A stretch of DNA of 43,025 nt from Acidobacteriota bacterium (GCA_003223115.1 QHXW01000497.1:1-43025); one strand, 5' to 3'; counted from the first letter of the stretch, positions 31,613 through 41,221 are shown. Numbers and translations: made by a program. The notes: generated by a model not told the origin, from the sequence alone.

Positions 31613-33259
31613 ATGGCCCCCGCTCGCGCCCGGGAACTTCGGATCCATTCTCCCGACGGTCAAACCAAGACCATCGAGCTGAAGGGCGAGCGCATCACTT
31701 TGGGCAGGTCCACCGGCACGGTCTTGCCGTTCCCTGAAGATGCCGGACTGTCGCGCCAGCACTTGGCATTCGAGCGCGATGGCGAAGAATGGCTGTTGCG
31801 CGATCTGGGCAGCAAAAACGGCACTCTGCTGAATAGTAACCGTATCTCGGCGCCCAGTGTCCTGCGTTCGGGCGACCGCATCACGGCGGGCCATTTGTTG
31901 ATGGTTTACGATGACCCAAGTGCCCGGGTCGCTCCTGCGGGCGTCGAATTCGTAGAGCGCGAGGATAATCCTCCGACAACTTCGACTACCCTGTTCACAA
32001 ACTTGAATGGGATATTAAGCACCGGCCAAACTTTGGCTTCAGCCGGCGCCGTGCAGATGAGTGCGTTGATCCGCGCCGGGAATGAACTGGCGGAGGACCG
32101 CCCCTTGCCCGACCTGTTTCGCATTATCCTGGACCTCTCCATCGAGGCTGTTGGCGCCCAGCGCGGAGTTCTCATGACCCCGGAAAGCGGCGGCCAACTC
32201 CAGGTGCAAGCGGCGCGCGGTAATGCGTTTCGCATTAGTACGGCGGTGCGTGACCGTGTGCTCAAGACGCGCGATTCCATTCTGATCAGCGATGTCCAGC
32301 TTGACGACGCGTTCCGCCTGAGGCAAAGCATCGTCGAGCAGAGGGTTCGGACGTTCATGGCCGTGCCTTTGCAGACTAAGGAGCGGATCATCGGGCTCAT
32401 CTACGTGGACTCGCCCACTCTGACCCGCGTCTTTACCAAAGACGATCTCAACTTGCTCACGGTGATGGCCAACACCGCCGCTGTGCGCATTGAGCATGCG
32501 CGCTTGGCTGAAATCGAGCACCAGGAACGCATCATGAAGCGCGATTTGCAGCAGGCCGCGGACATCCAGCGCAGCTTCTTGCCCGCGGTGGCGCCGCAAT
32601 TGCCGGGACTCGATCTCACGGGATACAACGCTCCCTGCCGGACGGTAGGTGGCGATTACTACGACTTTTTTCCGTACCCGAACGGGCGCGTCGCCATGGT
32701 GCTGGGCGATGTTTCGGGCAAAGGCATGCCGGCATCACTCCTGATGATGAGCCTTCAGGCGCGCGTTCAAGTGCTGATCGAGGAACCCGAAGTGCTCGGC
32801 GCGGTGATGACGCGCTTGAACCGTCTGACGGCGACAAATTGTCCGGCGAATCGTTTCATCACCTTCTTCATGTGCGTGCTCGACGCGGGCTCGGGCGACC
32901 TGGTTTACTGCAGCGCGGGACACAATCCGCCGCTGCTGGTGCGTGCCAAGGGCAAGCTGGAGTGGCTGGATTTCGGGAACATGCCTCTGGGAATCATTCC
33001 CGCTACCAAATACGAGGAGACGCGCGAGCGACTCTCGCCCGGCGACGTCCTGGTTATCTACAGTGATGGAGTTACCGACGCCACGAACCCGCAGGACGAG
33101 GAGTTCGGCGAGCAGCGGCTGGCTGCGGTAGTTTCGGAACACCGCACCGAAACCTCGGGTTGCATACTGGAAGCGGTGAATGCCGCGATTGCGCAGTGGG
33201 CTGCCGGGACGCCGCTACCTGACGACCTCACCTTGATCGTAGCGCGCCGCGCCAATTAG
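31613..33259 (+). CDS. FHA-GAF-SpoIIE/PP2C phosphatase
   Basis: The 548-residue signalling protein has three domains. An N-terminal FHA domain (about 9-105: ITLGRSTG, LSRQHLAFERDG, LRDLGSKNGTLLN) binds phosphothreonine. A GAF domain (about 150-305: IRAGNELAEDRPLPDLFRII, RTFMAVPLQTKERIIGLIYV) follows. Then a linker helix leads to a SpoIIE/PPM serine phosphatase (about 345-547) with GGDYYDFFP, LGDVSGKGMPAS, YSDGVTDATN and DDLTLIV supplying the metal-binding Asp residues. It probably dephosphorylates an anti-sigma antagonist or another phosphoprotein; no such partner is nearby. It heads a cluster with a histidine kinase, response regulator and FG-GAP protein. Confidence 0.9.
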   Translation: MAPARARELRIHSPDGQTKTIELKGERITLGRSTGTVLPFPEDAGLSRQHLAFERDGEEWLLRDLGSKNGTLLNSNRISAPSVLRSGDRITAGHLLMVYDDPSARVAPAGVEFVEREDNPPTTSTTLFTNLNGILSTGQTLASAGAVQMSALIRAGNELAEDRPLPDLFRIILDLSIEAVGAQRGVLMTPESGGQLQVQAARGNAFRISTAVRDRVLKTRDSILISDVQLDDAFRLRQSIVEQRVRTFMAVPLQTKERIIGLIYVDSPTLTRVFTKDDLNLLTVMANTAAVRIEHARLAEIEHQERIMKRDLQQAADIQRSFLPAVAPQLPGLDLTGYNAPCRTVGGDYYDFFPYPNGRVAMVLGDVSGKGMPASLLMMSLQARVQVLIEEPEVLGAVMTRLNRLTATNCPANRFITFFMCVLDAGSGDLVYCSAGHNPPLLVRAKGKLEWLDFGNMPLGIIPATKYEETRERLSPGDVLVIYSDGVTDATNPQDEEFGEQRLAAVVSEHRTETSGCILEAVNAAIAQWAAGTPLPDDLTLIVARRAN

Positions 33260-33321
33260 AATTCCATTCGCACGCGTCCCACCCGGTCACGTCACCATGC
33301 TATATGTGGGGTTGATCCCCG

Positions 33322-34662
33322 ATGAAGGAGTATCGTTCCTCTCCCACCAGCCGCCTGATGGCGGGACTGGCCGTGACACTGGCCGTGGTGGGGTTGTTCT
33401 CCTGGTACGCCCTCGAGCAAATCGCGGGCCTCAAAGACTTACAGACACAACTGGTTGATCGCAACCGCAAGGATTCGCTTCAGCTTCTCCGCATTCAGGA
33501 CACTCTGCACTCGCTCGGCCTGGCCATGCGCGACATGGTGAGTGGCGATGAGCCCTATCCGCTTGACGCCTGGCAAGGCCAATTCGGCCGCCTGCGCGCC
33601 GATCTGCAAGACGCTCTGCGAATCGAAAAAACCCTGTCGCCGGTGGAGCGTAGTCCGGAACGGCAAGCGTATTTCGCGAACTCACTAGCGCAATTCTGGA
33701 CGTCGGTGGATCAGATGTTCTCGCTGGCACAGGGTGGCCGCAGCCAGCAGGCGCGCGATCTGATCCGCACGTCCCTCGAGCCACAGCAGGCGGCCATCAC
33801 CGGCACGGTAGCCAGACTGCTGGTGCAAAACAACGAATCTGAAGAGCAGGCGGCGGAACGCATTCAATCCATTTACCGGCACGTCGAGCGTAATGTTTAT
33901 TATTTTCTTGGCGCCGCGCTCATCGCCATTGCTTTCACCAGCCTGTACTTGATTCGCGCAAATCGGCGTTTGTTCGAGAGCCTGGCGCGCCTCTCTTCCC
34001 AGCGCAGCGATCTGGCGCGCAAGCTGATCACCATGCAGGAAGAGGTCCTGCGCTCCATTTCTCGCGAACTGCACGACGAGTTCGGCCAGATCCTCACAGC
34101 GATTGGCGCGATGCTCGGCCGCGCCGCCAAGCAAGACGTGCCTCGGGCATTCCGCGACAGTCTGCAGGAAGTTCGCGAAATCGCGCAGACGACGCTCGAA
34201 AATACGCGCAGCCTCTACCAGTCGCTTCATCCGGCAATCCTCGATGATGGAGGTCTGGAACAGGCGTTGGCGTGGTATCTGCCCGTCTTCGAGAAGCAGA
34301 CCGGTATCACAGTTCAATATCAGAAAACCGGCTCGAGCCCTACGGTATCCGACGGCGTCGCGATTAACGTGTACCGCGTGGTCCAGGAAGCCTTGAATAA
34401 TCTGGCCAAGCACTCGAAATCCTCATTGGCCTGGGTGCGCGTGGATTTCGCAATGGATCGATTGCATCTCGAGGTGGAAGACCGCGGAATCGGCTTGCCG
34501 CTCGAGAAGGTGGGTGGCGTCCGCCGCGGGCTGGGTATGGTCGCCATGCGTGAGCGCGCCGAACTGCTTCGCGGTAAGATCGAGTTTTCACGGCCTGCTG
34601 AAGGAGGGACGCTCATCCGCCTCGACGTGCCGCTCCCCACCACGGACTCTTATGGCCAGTAA
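33322..34662 (+). CDS. NarL-type sensor histidine kinase
   Basis: The 446-residue membrane kinase has two transmembrane helices (about 12-31 and 192-212) flanking a helical four-helix-bundle-like periplasmic sensor domain. The HisKA_3 phosphoacceptor is His251 in ISRELHDEFGQILTAIGA. The HATPase_c domain follows with YRVVQEALNNLAKHSKSS (N box), VEDRGIGLPL (G1) and RRGLGMVAMRERAELLRGKI (G2). The response regulator start lies inside the 3' end (11-bp overlap), so they form a cognate pair. Signal unknown. Confidence 0.93.
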   Translation: MKEYRSSPTSRLMAGLAVTLAVVGLFSWYALEQIAGLKDLQTQLVDRNRKDSLQLLRIQDTLHSLGLAMRDMVSGDEPYPLDAWQGQFGRLRADLQDALRIEKTLSPVERSPERQAYFANSLAQFWTSVDQMFSLAQGGRSQQARDLIRTSLEPQQAAITGTVARLLVQNNESEEQAAERIQSIYRHVERNVYYFLGAALIAIAFTSLYLIRANRRLFESLARLSSQRSDLARKLITMQEEVLRSISRELHDEFGQILTAIGAMLGRAAKQDVPRAFRDSLQEVREIAQTTLENTRSLYQSLHPAILDDGGLEQALAWYLPVFEKQTGITVQYQKTGSSPTVSDGVAINVYRVVQEALNNLAKHSKSSLAWVRVDFAMDRLHLEVEDRGIGLPLEKVGGVRRGLGMVAMRERAELLRGKIEFSRPAEGGTLIRLDVPLPTTDSYGQ

Positions 34663-35281
34663 AATCTCAGTCCTCCTCGTCGATGATCACAGCCTGGTCC
34701 GCAAGGGTTTCAGGCGTATTCTCGACGATGACACGGAACTCACGGTGGTGGGCGAAGCCTCCGACGGTACTGAGGCCGTGACCAAGGCCCAGGAACTGAA
34801 GCCGCAGGTGATCGTCATGGATATGGCCATGCCGGGGCTGAACGGCATGCAGGCCAGCATCGAAATTCTAAAGATCCTGCCGAAGACCGCCATCCTGATG
34901 CTGAGCATGTACTCCGAGGAAAACTATGTGCGCAATGCCCTCGAGGCGGGCGCCAAAGGTTACATCCTCAAAAACGCAATGGATATTGACCTGGCGAACG
35001 CCATCAAACAGGTGGCTTCGCGCCAGAGAGTGATTGCGCCGGGGCTGCTTTCGTCTACCCCGCTGCCTGCCGACGATTCAGACAAACTCACCAACCGCGA
35101 AAAACAAATCCTGCAGCTGATCGCCGAAGGGAAATCCAATAAAGAGATCGCCGTACTGCTGAACTTGAGCGTCAACACGGTCTCAGTGCACCGCGCAAAC
35201 CTGATGGAAGCGCTGGGAATCCACCGCACGGCGGAGTTGGTGCTTTATGCCGTACGCAAGGGGCTCGTTCATATTCCGTGA
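34652..35281 (+). CDS. NarL/FixJ-type response regulator
   Basis: I start it at ATG 34652 (MASKISVLLVDDHSLVRKGF); a longer frame upstream lies within the kinase gene. The 209-residue product has a receiver domain with Asp11, Asp12 and phosphoacceptor Asp57 (VIVMDMAMPGLNG), and a LuxR-type HTH (LTNREKQILQLIAEGKSNKE, then NLSVNTVSVHRANLMEALGI). It is the output of the upstream kinase. It overlaps the next gene by 4 bp (GTGA), so the FG-GAP protein is coupled to it. Confidence 0.93.
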   Translation: MASKISVLLVDDHSLVRKGFRRILDDDTELTVVGEASDGTEAVTKAQELKPQVIVMDMAMPGLNGMQASIEILKILPKTAILMLSMYSEENYVRNALEAGAKGYILKNAMDIDLANAIKQVASRQRVIAPGLLSSTPLPADDSDKLTNREKQILQLIAEGKSNKEIAVLLNLSVNTVSVHRANLMEALGIHRTAELVLYAVRKGLVHIP

Positions 35282-36966
35282 CGCGCCGGGAACTCATCTG
35301 TGGAAGTCCGTTTCTGCTCGGCTCTCTCCATGCGGCTGCGCGGCCGATTGTGGACGGAGGCAACCTTCCTTTTCGTTTGGTGGACGTGACTTCAAGTGCG
35401 GGCGTTGAATTCCGCCACAACAGCGGCGCGTACGGTGATAAGTATCTTCCGGAAACGCTGGGATCTGGTTGCGCATTTCTGGATTACGACAACGACGGCT
35501 GGCAGGACATCATCCTGATCAATGGCATGGATTGGCCCGGCCACAAGCAGCGCCGCACCACCATGCGCCTGTATCGCAATAACCGCAACGGCACGTTCAC
35601 CGATGTGACCCGGCGCGCCGGGCTGGACATCGAGATGTACGGCATGGGTGTGGCGGTGGGTGACTTCAACAACGACGGCTTTCCGGACCTGTTCGTAACC
35701 GCCGTGGGCCAGAGCCGGCTTTTCCAGAATACCGGCAAGGGCACGTTCGTTGACGTCACGGAACGCGCGGGGCTCGGCAGCCGGTACGGGCTCAGCACAT
35801 CAGCACTCTGGTTCGATTATGACCGCGACGGCCTTCTGGATCTGGTCGTCTGTAACTACGTCAAATGGTCGCCGGCGCAAGATGTCTTTTGCACCCTCGA
35901 TGGCAAGCGCAAATCCTACTGCACTCCGGAAGCGTACCGGGGCGCCACAGCCTGGCTGTTCCACAACCGCGGCGATGGAACCTTCGAGGACGTAACCGCC
36001 AAGAGCGGCATTTTCGACAGCAGTTCGAAATCGCTGGGCGTCGCCATGCTGGATCACGATCGTGACGGCTGGACCGATCTGTTCGTGGCCAACGACACTC
36101 AACCCAACAAGCTCTACCGCAACATGCGCAACGGCACATTTCAAGATGTGGCCCTGCAGGCGGGCGTGGCGTTCAGCGAAGACGGCAAAGCGCGAGCCGG
36201 CATGGGTGTGGACGTGGCGGATTACGATAACTCCGGTATTCCAGGTCTGGTAGTCACGAACTTCGACCACGAGATGCTCGGGCTTTATCGCGGCACCCAG
36301 CACGGCATTTATGTCGACCAGGCGCCGCGCTCGAATGTCGGGCAGCTTTCGCGAGGCAGCCTGGGGTTCGGCTGCTTCTTTTTCGACGCGAATCTGGATG
36401 GCATGCTCGATCTACTGGTGGTAAATGGGCATATCGACGAGACCGTCCACAATCTGCGGACCGACATCACGTACGCGCAACCACCGCATCTGTTGCTGAA
36501 CCGCAGTAGCTCCGGCTTCCGCGACGTGGCGGCCGAGGCGGGCGCGGACTTCGCCACGCCTAAAGTGGGGCGCGGCGCGGCGTTCGGTGATTTCGATAAT
36601 GACGGCGACCTGGATGTCCTGATCACGACCAACAACGGCCCGGCGCATCTTTACCGCAACGACCAGCTCGGGGGCCACCGCAGCATTCGGTTCCGGTTAG
36701 TTGGAACCAAATCCAATCGCGACGCGATCGGCGCGACGGTCCGTATTTTCTACCGCGGCGAATCCAGCTCGCGCATGGTGAAGAGCGGCTCGAGTTATCT
36801 TTCGCAATCCGAGTTGCCGGTGACCTTCGGTTTGGGCAGGCGCGACCACGTAGACCGCATGGTGATCTCCTGGCCAAGCGGCCGCACCGAAGAATACAAA
36901 AACCTGCGGGCCGGCGCACGCTACGACTGCGTGGAACAGAAGGGCATCAGCGAGCCGGGCGGTTGA
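35278..36966 (+). CDS. CRTAC1-like FG-GAP/VCBS repeat protein with ASPIC/UnbV C-terminus
   Basis: The 562-residue protein starts at GTG 35278, overlapping the response regulator stop. A short leader (RRELICGSPFLLGSLHAAA) with two arginines may be a Tat-type signal. At least five repeats of a beta-propeller with calcium-binding-like loops follow: FLDYDNDGWQDIILINGMD, VGDFNNDGFPDLFVTAVG, WFDYDRDGLLDLVVCNYV, MLDHDRDGWTDLFVANDT, FGDFDNDGDLDVLITTNN. The end has the ASPIC/UnbV region with AIGATVRIFYRGE, KSGSSYLSQSELPVTFGLG and RMVISWPSGRTEEY. The role is unknown; extracellular binding or adhesion is inferred from the fold. Confidence 0.88.
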   Translation: MTRRELICGSPFLLGSLHAAARPIVDGGNLPFRLVDVTSSAGVEFRHNSGAYGDKYLPETLGSGCAFLDYDNDGWQDIILINGMDWPGHKQRRTTMRLYRNNRNGTFTDVTRRAGLDIEMYGMGVAVGDFNNDGFPDLFVTAVGQSRLFQNTGKGTFVDVTERAGLGSRYGLSTSALWFDYDRDGLLDLVVCNYVKWSPAQDVFCTLDGKRKSYCTPEAYRGATAWLFHNRGDGTFEDVTAKSGIFDSSSKSLGVAMLDHDRDGWTDLFVANDTQPNKLYRNMRNGTFQDVALQAGVAFSEDGKARAGMGVDVADYDNSGIPGLVVTNFDHEMLGLYRGTQHGIYVDQAPRSNVGQLSRGSLGFGCFFFDANLDGMLDLLVVNGHIDETVHNLRTDITYAQPPHLLLNRSSSGFRDVAAEAGADFATPKVGRGAAFGDFDNDGDLDVLITTNNGPAHLYRNDQLGGHRSIRFRLVGTKSNRDAIGATVRIFYRGESSSRMVKSGSSYLSQSELPVTFGLGRRDHVDRMVISWPSGRTEEYKNLRAGARYDCVEQKGISEPGG

Positions 36967-36988
36967 GCGCGCGGCATTACGGGCGCGT

Positions 36989-37010
36989 GTCTCGACATGG
37001 GTGTCGAGAC
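36989..37010. other. Perfect 9-bp hairpin after the CRTAC1-like gene
   Basis: GTCTCGACA-TGGG-TGTCGAGAC, 23 bp past the stop codon. There is no T-tract on either strand, so it is not a standard intrinsic terminator; it may stabilise the mRNA 3' end. Confidence 0.4.
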
Positions 37011-37080
37011 GGCAGACAAAAGAGCCGACAACGCGGGCGAGTGTCTGCGCCACGTGGGACAGGCATCGACCGATTTCTGG

Positions 37081-37154
<74 letters not shown>

Positions 37155-37217
37155 CCGAGTAGCTGCCTCCTTCAATTTACATCATGTGCCCAACAGCGGC
37201 CTGAGTAATGGCGCTGG

Positions 37218-37243
37218 TGGAATAGGCCCCTCCGGCCTGTGGT
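37218..37243 (-). repeat. REP-like hairpin, copy 3
   Basis: Minus strand: ACCACAGGCC-GGAGG-GGCCTATTCCA. The stem is AGGCC/GGCCT. Compared with copies at 3386 and 19320 the stem bases change in a compensatory way while the ACCAC and TATTCCA flanks stay constant. A GC-rich GACGGTCGCGGCTCA tail follows at about 37266-37280 (plus strand). Confidence 0.55.
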
Positions 37244-37283
37244 TTGCAAAGAGCACCGCTCGCTGACGGTCGCGGCTCACTGA

Positions 37284-39206
37284 CTATTTGAGGTTGATCG
37301 TGACTGCGTTGGCTGTTTGACCGTCCGCGCTGAGAACGACATTGGCCTCGCCTGCTCCACGTAAACTGAATGGCAGTTCCAGGTTCACCTGGTCCAGGCC
37401 CGGATACTGAGATTGCGGGCCGGCGTAAAGGATAGGCACGCTCGTGCCGCCGATGGTGGCGCTGACGTTCACGAGCGATGTGCGGTGTGCAATCCCGGTA
37501 CCGAACAGGCTCAGATACACACGCGTACCCGCGCTCAGCTCAATGGGTGTTGAAACGCAGCCGGCCGCGATGCACGAAAAGACCGGTAGGTCCACGCCTG
37601 GCGATCCCGCTCGAGTTCGGATTGCAATGGCGGCCGCGACTCCTGTGCCGCTTCCGCTGGCGCTGAACAGCGTAGGCGCGACGGTGAGCACTGTTCCAGG
37701 CGCACTTACCGAGATGACCCCATTGCCAGTGACTGTGAAGGTCGCCAGGCCAGGCACGGTGCCAGACGGCACGATGAAATTAATCTGCCCCGGCGAAGCA
37801 TAGTAGAGCGAGGCCGTGCGTTCCGTTCCTGCCGCATCGCGGACGCTCACGTTAATGCCCGCCAGTGACTGCGGCAGAGGCAGCGTCCGAGCCTGCTCGG
37901 CTGTCTTCGCCAGATTCGTTCCGTAAAATGACGCGATCGACCCTGTCGCCGTGGTTGCCGTGCTCGAGGCCGCAGACTGCACCAGAAATGGCGACGTCAC
38001 GGAGTAATAGCGCGCCATCCAGTATGGCAGAATGTAATCGATGCCGGCGTTTTCAATCGCCACACCGGCTCCGCCCGAAAGCTGAAAAGGATTGCGTTGC
38101 CAGAGGAATTCGGTCGGCGGCCGCCAGGGCACGGCAACCGGCGTACAGGCCTGCCCCCCACAAACCGAAACCAACCCATGGAGATCGGCATTCTTGGCAC
38201 TCCGGGGCCTTTCCAACCAGGCGCCCAGCAGAGCTAACGTTTCGGCATCGCGCTTTGGATCAGGACCGTTGAGCGCGCGGTCGATCATGTTGAAAAAAGC
38301 ATTTTGATGGTTCGCCGTGTGGTGACGCACAAGATCGTATGCCTGCCGGTAGACTGAATTTCCAGAACCGTCTTCCAAACGGATCAGATGATAAAAATCG
38401 ATGTAATCGAGATTGAATTTGAAATACGAATCGTCATGGAGCACATCGATCGAGACTGGGAGGAGCAGCACCGGTGTGGAGAGCGTACGGCGCTGGCTGT
38501 AGGCCTCTGTAAACTTGGCCGCATTCATATGTCGCGCAACTTGCAAGAACGTGAGGACTTGGTCCGGCCGAATGGCGAAGGTGGTGCTGGCCGTTCCGTC
38601 GGGCATGACAACCGTCCAGGCGTTCGAGGCCAGAAAATCGATCAAACGTGTGACCAAGTCGTTGATAGCGCTTTCGACGCCGGCGTCGTCCACCAGATCG
38701 AAGGCCACGCCCAGCCCGAAGATCACTCCGATGTATTGATCGCGTGAAGTATTACCAACCCAGAGCAGGCCTGCCGAGGTGTTGGTATAAATGCCGTTAT
38801 GTGCCTCTTCGCTCCGGATTCCCGCCGCATAGGGCGAATTGATCGGCACGAAACATCGCGCCAGCAGATTTGTTCCCGTGACGTCCACCAGCGTCTGGAT
38901 ACCCTGAACCGCGTTCCTGATGTTGGCCAGCGCTTCCGCCGAGCGCGTGACCTTGTACCGAAATGCCTCAGCCGCCAGATAATGCCCGGTCCAGGTTGCG
39001 GAATCGCCACAGCGCGTGTAGCCCGTGATCGCGCCGCTCGTGAGCGATTGCACGATGGGATCGAGAACGGTTCCAAACGGCAGATGGCGCGCCTGGATGT
39101 TCGATGAAATGCCGAGCGCATCCATTTCCGCGGCGCTTGCCAGAGGGCTGCCCGCGAAGGAGGCAATTGCGATGAAAAACAGCAATGACTTGCCCAGATC
39201 AGTCAT
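37284..39206 (-). CDS. Secreted helical-toroid-like protein with TIGR03437 C-terminal domain
   Basis: About 640 residues from ATG 39206, which places the signal peptide (KSLLFFIAIASFAGSPLASA) at the N-terminus; ATG 39239 would add 11 polar residues. The first ~410 residues are helical with Trp/Tyr-rich segments (WTGHYLAAEAFRYKVTRS, NSPYAAGIRSEEAHNGIYTN), resembling an alpha/alpha-toroid. The C-terminal ~215 residues match the Solibacter-type TIGR03437 domain: SIASFYGTNLA, LPQSLAGINVSVRDAAG, LYYASPGQINFIVPSGT, GVDLPVFSCIAAGC, VYLSLFGTGIAHR, and QSQYPGLDQVNLELP. This domain is strongly associated with Bryobacterales and presumed extracellular. The function of the helical part is unknown; a carbohydrate-related role is a guess. 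Confidence 0.8.
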   Translation of the reverse strand: MTDLGKSLLFFIAIASFAGSPLASAAEMDALGISSNIQARHLPFGTVLDPIVQSLTSGAITGYTRCGDSATWTGHYLAAEAFRYKVTRSAEALANIRNAVQGIQTLVDVTGTNLLARCFVPINSPYAAGIRSEEAHNGIYTNTSAGLLWVGNTSRDQYIGVIFGLGVAFDLVDDAGVESAINDLVTRLIDFLASNAWTVVMPDGTASTTFAIRPDQVLTFLQVARHMNAAKFTEAYSQRRTLSTPVLLLPVSIDVLHDDSYFKFNLDYIDFYHLIRLEDGSGNSVYRQAYDLVRHHTANHQNAFFNMIDRALNGPDPKRDAETLALLGAWLERPRSAKNADLHGLVSVCGGQACTPVAVPWRPPTEFLWQRNPFQLSGGAGVAIENAGIDYILPYWMARYYSVTSPFLVQSAASSTATTATGSIASFYGTNLAKTAEQARTLPLPQSLAGINVSVRDAAGTERTASLYYASPGQINFIVPSGTVPGLATFTVTGNGVISVSAPGTVLTVAPTLFSASGSGTGVAAAIAIRTRAGSPGVDLPVFSCIAAGCVSTPIELSAGTRVYLSLFGTGIAHRTSLVNVSATIGGTSVPILYAGPQSQYPGLDQVNLELPFSLRGAGEANVVLSADGQTANAVTINLK

Positions 39207-39276
39207 GAGATCGCCTGAGGTTTCTCTATTTTCGCGCAAGTCGGATGTGAGTGTCTGTCAGGTGCGATGAATAACT

Positions 39277-40905
39277 TTATAGCGGCGTCAACGGCCGCAC
39301 ATCGGATCCAACACGGATGGGCAGCGCTTCATATTGATCCGCCGGCAGGTCCAGCAGCGTGGGCTTGACGACCATCAGCACTTCAGTAGCATCCTGGCTC
39401 CTGGTGTTCTGGCGCAGCAGTTGGCCCAACACCGGGATCTCGGAAAGTCCCGGGATGCCGTGTATGGAACGCGCCTCGTTCGAGGTCACCAGTCCTGAGA
39501 CGATACCCCATTCTCCGTCGCGGAGCGTGACCTTGGAAGTCAGTTTACGCGTTGAAATGATCGGAATTCCGTTGAGGCTCTGGCCGGTCAACACTTTGAA
39601 TTCGGCCTCGAGCTCCAATGTGACTTCCTCCACGCTGTGAATGTGCGGCGTGACTTTCACGTTGATACCCAGGTCTTCGAACGTGAATGAAGGCGGCGGC
39701 GTATAGAGGGCGCCGCTGCCACTGTAGAAGCTGGCCGGGCCGAAATAGCCGGAACTGAGCACCGGGAACCGATCGCCCACATGCATCGTGGCGGTTGTGC
39801 CATCGAGCGCGCGTACTTCGGTATGCGAGAGTGAGCGGGACGAACTTCGGGCCATGTTCGCGAACAGAGTCGCGTTGGCAATGGCCACTCCAAACATGGT
39901 TTGGCCTCCGCCGAATATGGCCAGCCGCGCAATTGAAGTCGGAATCACCGCCGGGCTGTGCCAGAATCCGCCCAGGTAGATCAGCGGAAATGAGTCGGGC
40001 AAATCCAGGCCGTAGGTGAGCGACGAGCTGCGGTCCAGTTCGATCAGGTCGAAAGCGATTTCTACCTGCGGACGGCTGTGCAGCAGTTCCTGGAAAAGCA
40101 TCCGCGCCGGCTCCACTCGCGAGACGCGGTCGCGCAGCACGATGGCACTTTGCTGAGTGTCCCAGGCCATATGCTCGAGCGTGAAGATCTGCCGGATGCC
40201 CTGCGCCATCTCGGTCAACTCCTGCGTAGAAGTGGCTTGGGGCACGACAATGTTCACTTGAGCCGTGGGTTCCAGCTCGCGGCGTTTCTGTTCTGTATCT
40301 TTCACCACCATGAACATGCGCGTCGAAATGGGCGCCACAAAGGAAGCCGTGGCGGCTTCTAGGGCGTGCAGCGCCTGGCGGTAATCGGCCTCCGTCAATT
40401 CGAAGCGGATGGCCGGACCGGGCTGGTACTCACTATCAAACACGACCTCCAGGCCGAACGCGTGAGCCACCTCAGTGAACAGCGCTTTCGCGTCGCCCCG
40501 CAGACTGAAATCTCTTCGGCCGGGTTGCCCGTTGAGTGCCGGTGGAGCTTGCAGCTTTCGCTTGGCAAGACGATCTTCGGGAGTGAGCTGGTCAAAAACG
40601 GATTCCGGAGAGACGGAAGGCGCATGGTCCGCCGGCGCAGCGGATGATGCCGGAGCTTTGGGCGGTGATTGGAGCGCCGCCCGGCCTTCTACAGACTGGC
40701 TGCGCAAACGGTACAACTCGTTCTGCGGGACTAGGGCGGCGGCTTGAGAATAGAGCAGATAGGCTCGCGCCATCTGCCCGCTGCTTTCGGCTTTACGCGC
40801 TTCGTCGTAGAGTTTCTGGGCGCTGTCGGCCGTTTTTTGCGCGTTATCGCCGGCTGCCAGAGGCCTGACGGCCACCAGGCACACAATCAGCGCAAGGGCC
40901 CGCAC
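39277..40905 (-). CDS. Secretin (GspD/PilQ-type outer-membrane channel)
   Basis: About 542 residues from GTG 40905, giving signal RALALIVCLVAVRPLAAG; an ATG at 41040 adds 45 residues lacking a signal, so the start is unsure. Mature order: a helical TPR-like segment (KLYDEARKAESSGQMARAYL), an STN-like domain (FSLRGDAKALFTEVAHAFGL), an N1/NolW-like domain (NIVVPQATSTQELTEMAQGI), and the secretin barrel (VEIAFDLIELDRSSSLTYGL, TMHVGDRFPVLSS, VKVTPHIHS, RDGEWGIVSGLVTSNEARSI, GIPGLSEIPVLGQLL, EVLMVVKPTLLDLP). It forms the outer-membrane pore of a type II secretion or type IV pilus system, but no other such genes are in the window. Confidence 0.87.
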   Translation of the reverse strand: MRALALIVCLVAVRPLAAGDNAQKTADSAQKLYDEARKAESSGQMARAYLLYSQAAALVPQNELYRLRSQSVEGRAALQSPPKAPASSAAPADHAPSVSPESVFDQLTPEDRLAKRKLQAPPALNGQPGRRDFSLRGDAKALFTEVAHAFGLEVVFDSEYQPGPAIRFELTEADYRQALHALEAATASFVAPISTRMFMVVKDTEQKRRELEPTAQVNIVVPQATSTQELTEMAQGIRQIFTLEHMAWDTQQSAIVLRDRVSRVEPARMLFQELLHSRPQVEIAFDLIELDRSSSLTYGLDLPDSFPLIYLGGFWHSPAVIPTSIARLAIFGGGQTMFGVAIANATLFANMARSSSRSLSHTEVRALDGTTATMHVGDRFPVLSSGYFGPASFYSGSGALYTPPPSFTFEDLGINVKVTPHIHSVEEVTLELEAEFKVLTGQSLNGIPIISTRKLTSKVTLRDGEWGIVSGLVTSNEARSIHGIPGLSEIPVLGQLLRQNTRSQDATEVLMVVKPTLLDLPADQYEALPIRVGSDVRPLTPL

Positions 40906-41221
40906 AAAATGATGACGCTCAACACCTCCCGGTCGTGGATATACTCTTGACCGGATTCTGCCGATAAACAGCAGAGTCAACATACCTTTAATCGGCGAGC
41001 AATTATCTAACTTTTTTCCATCGGAACCTGGGGATCTCAACCAACTCGATCTGCCTCGAACTTGCCGCCCGCGTGCATTCCGGGCTGGTTACAGATCTGA
41101 TTCTGCGTAAGTTATCGATCGAAGGCACCAGCGACCTCGGAAACTTGGGACGCACTCTTTCAAGCTGCCCATCCCTGTGGTGCATGCCATCTTTGGATGT
41201 GGCTTCATACTGCCCCCTTAT

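Noticed and set aside
34514-34651. Upstream extension of the response regulator
   Set aside because: It lies within the histidine kinase G2-box coding region and precedes the canonical receiver start at 34652.
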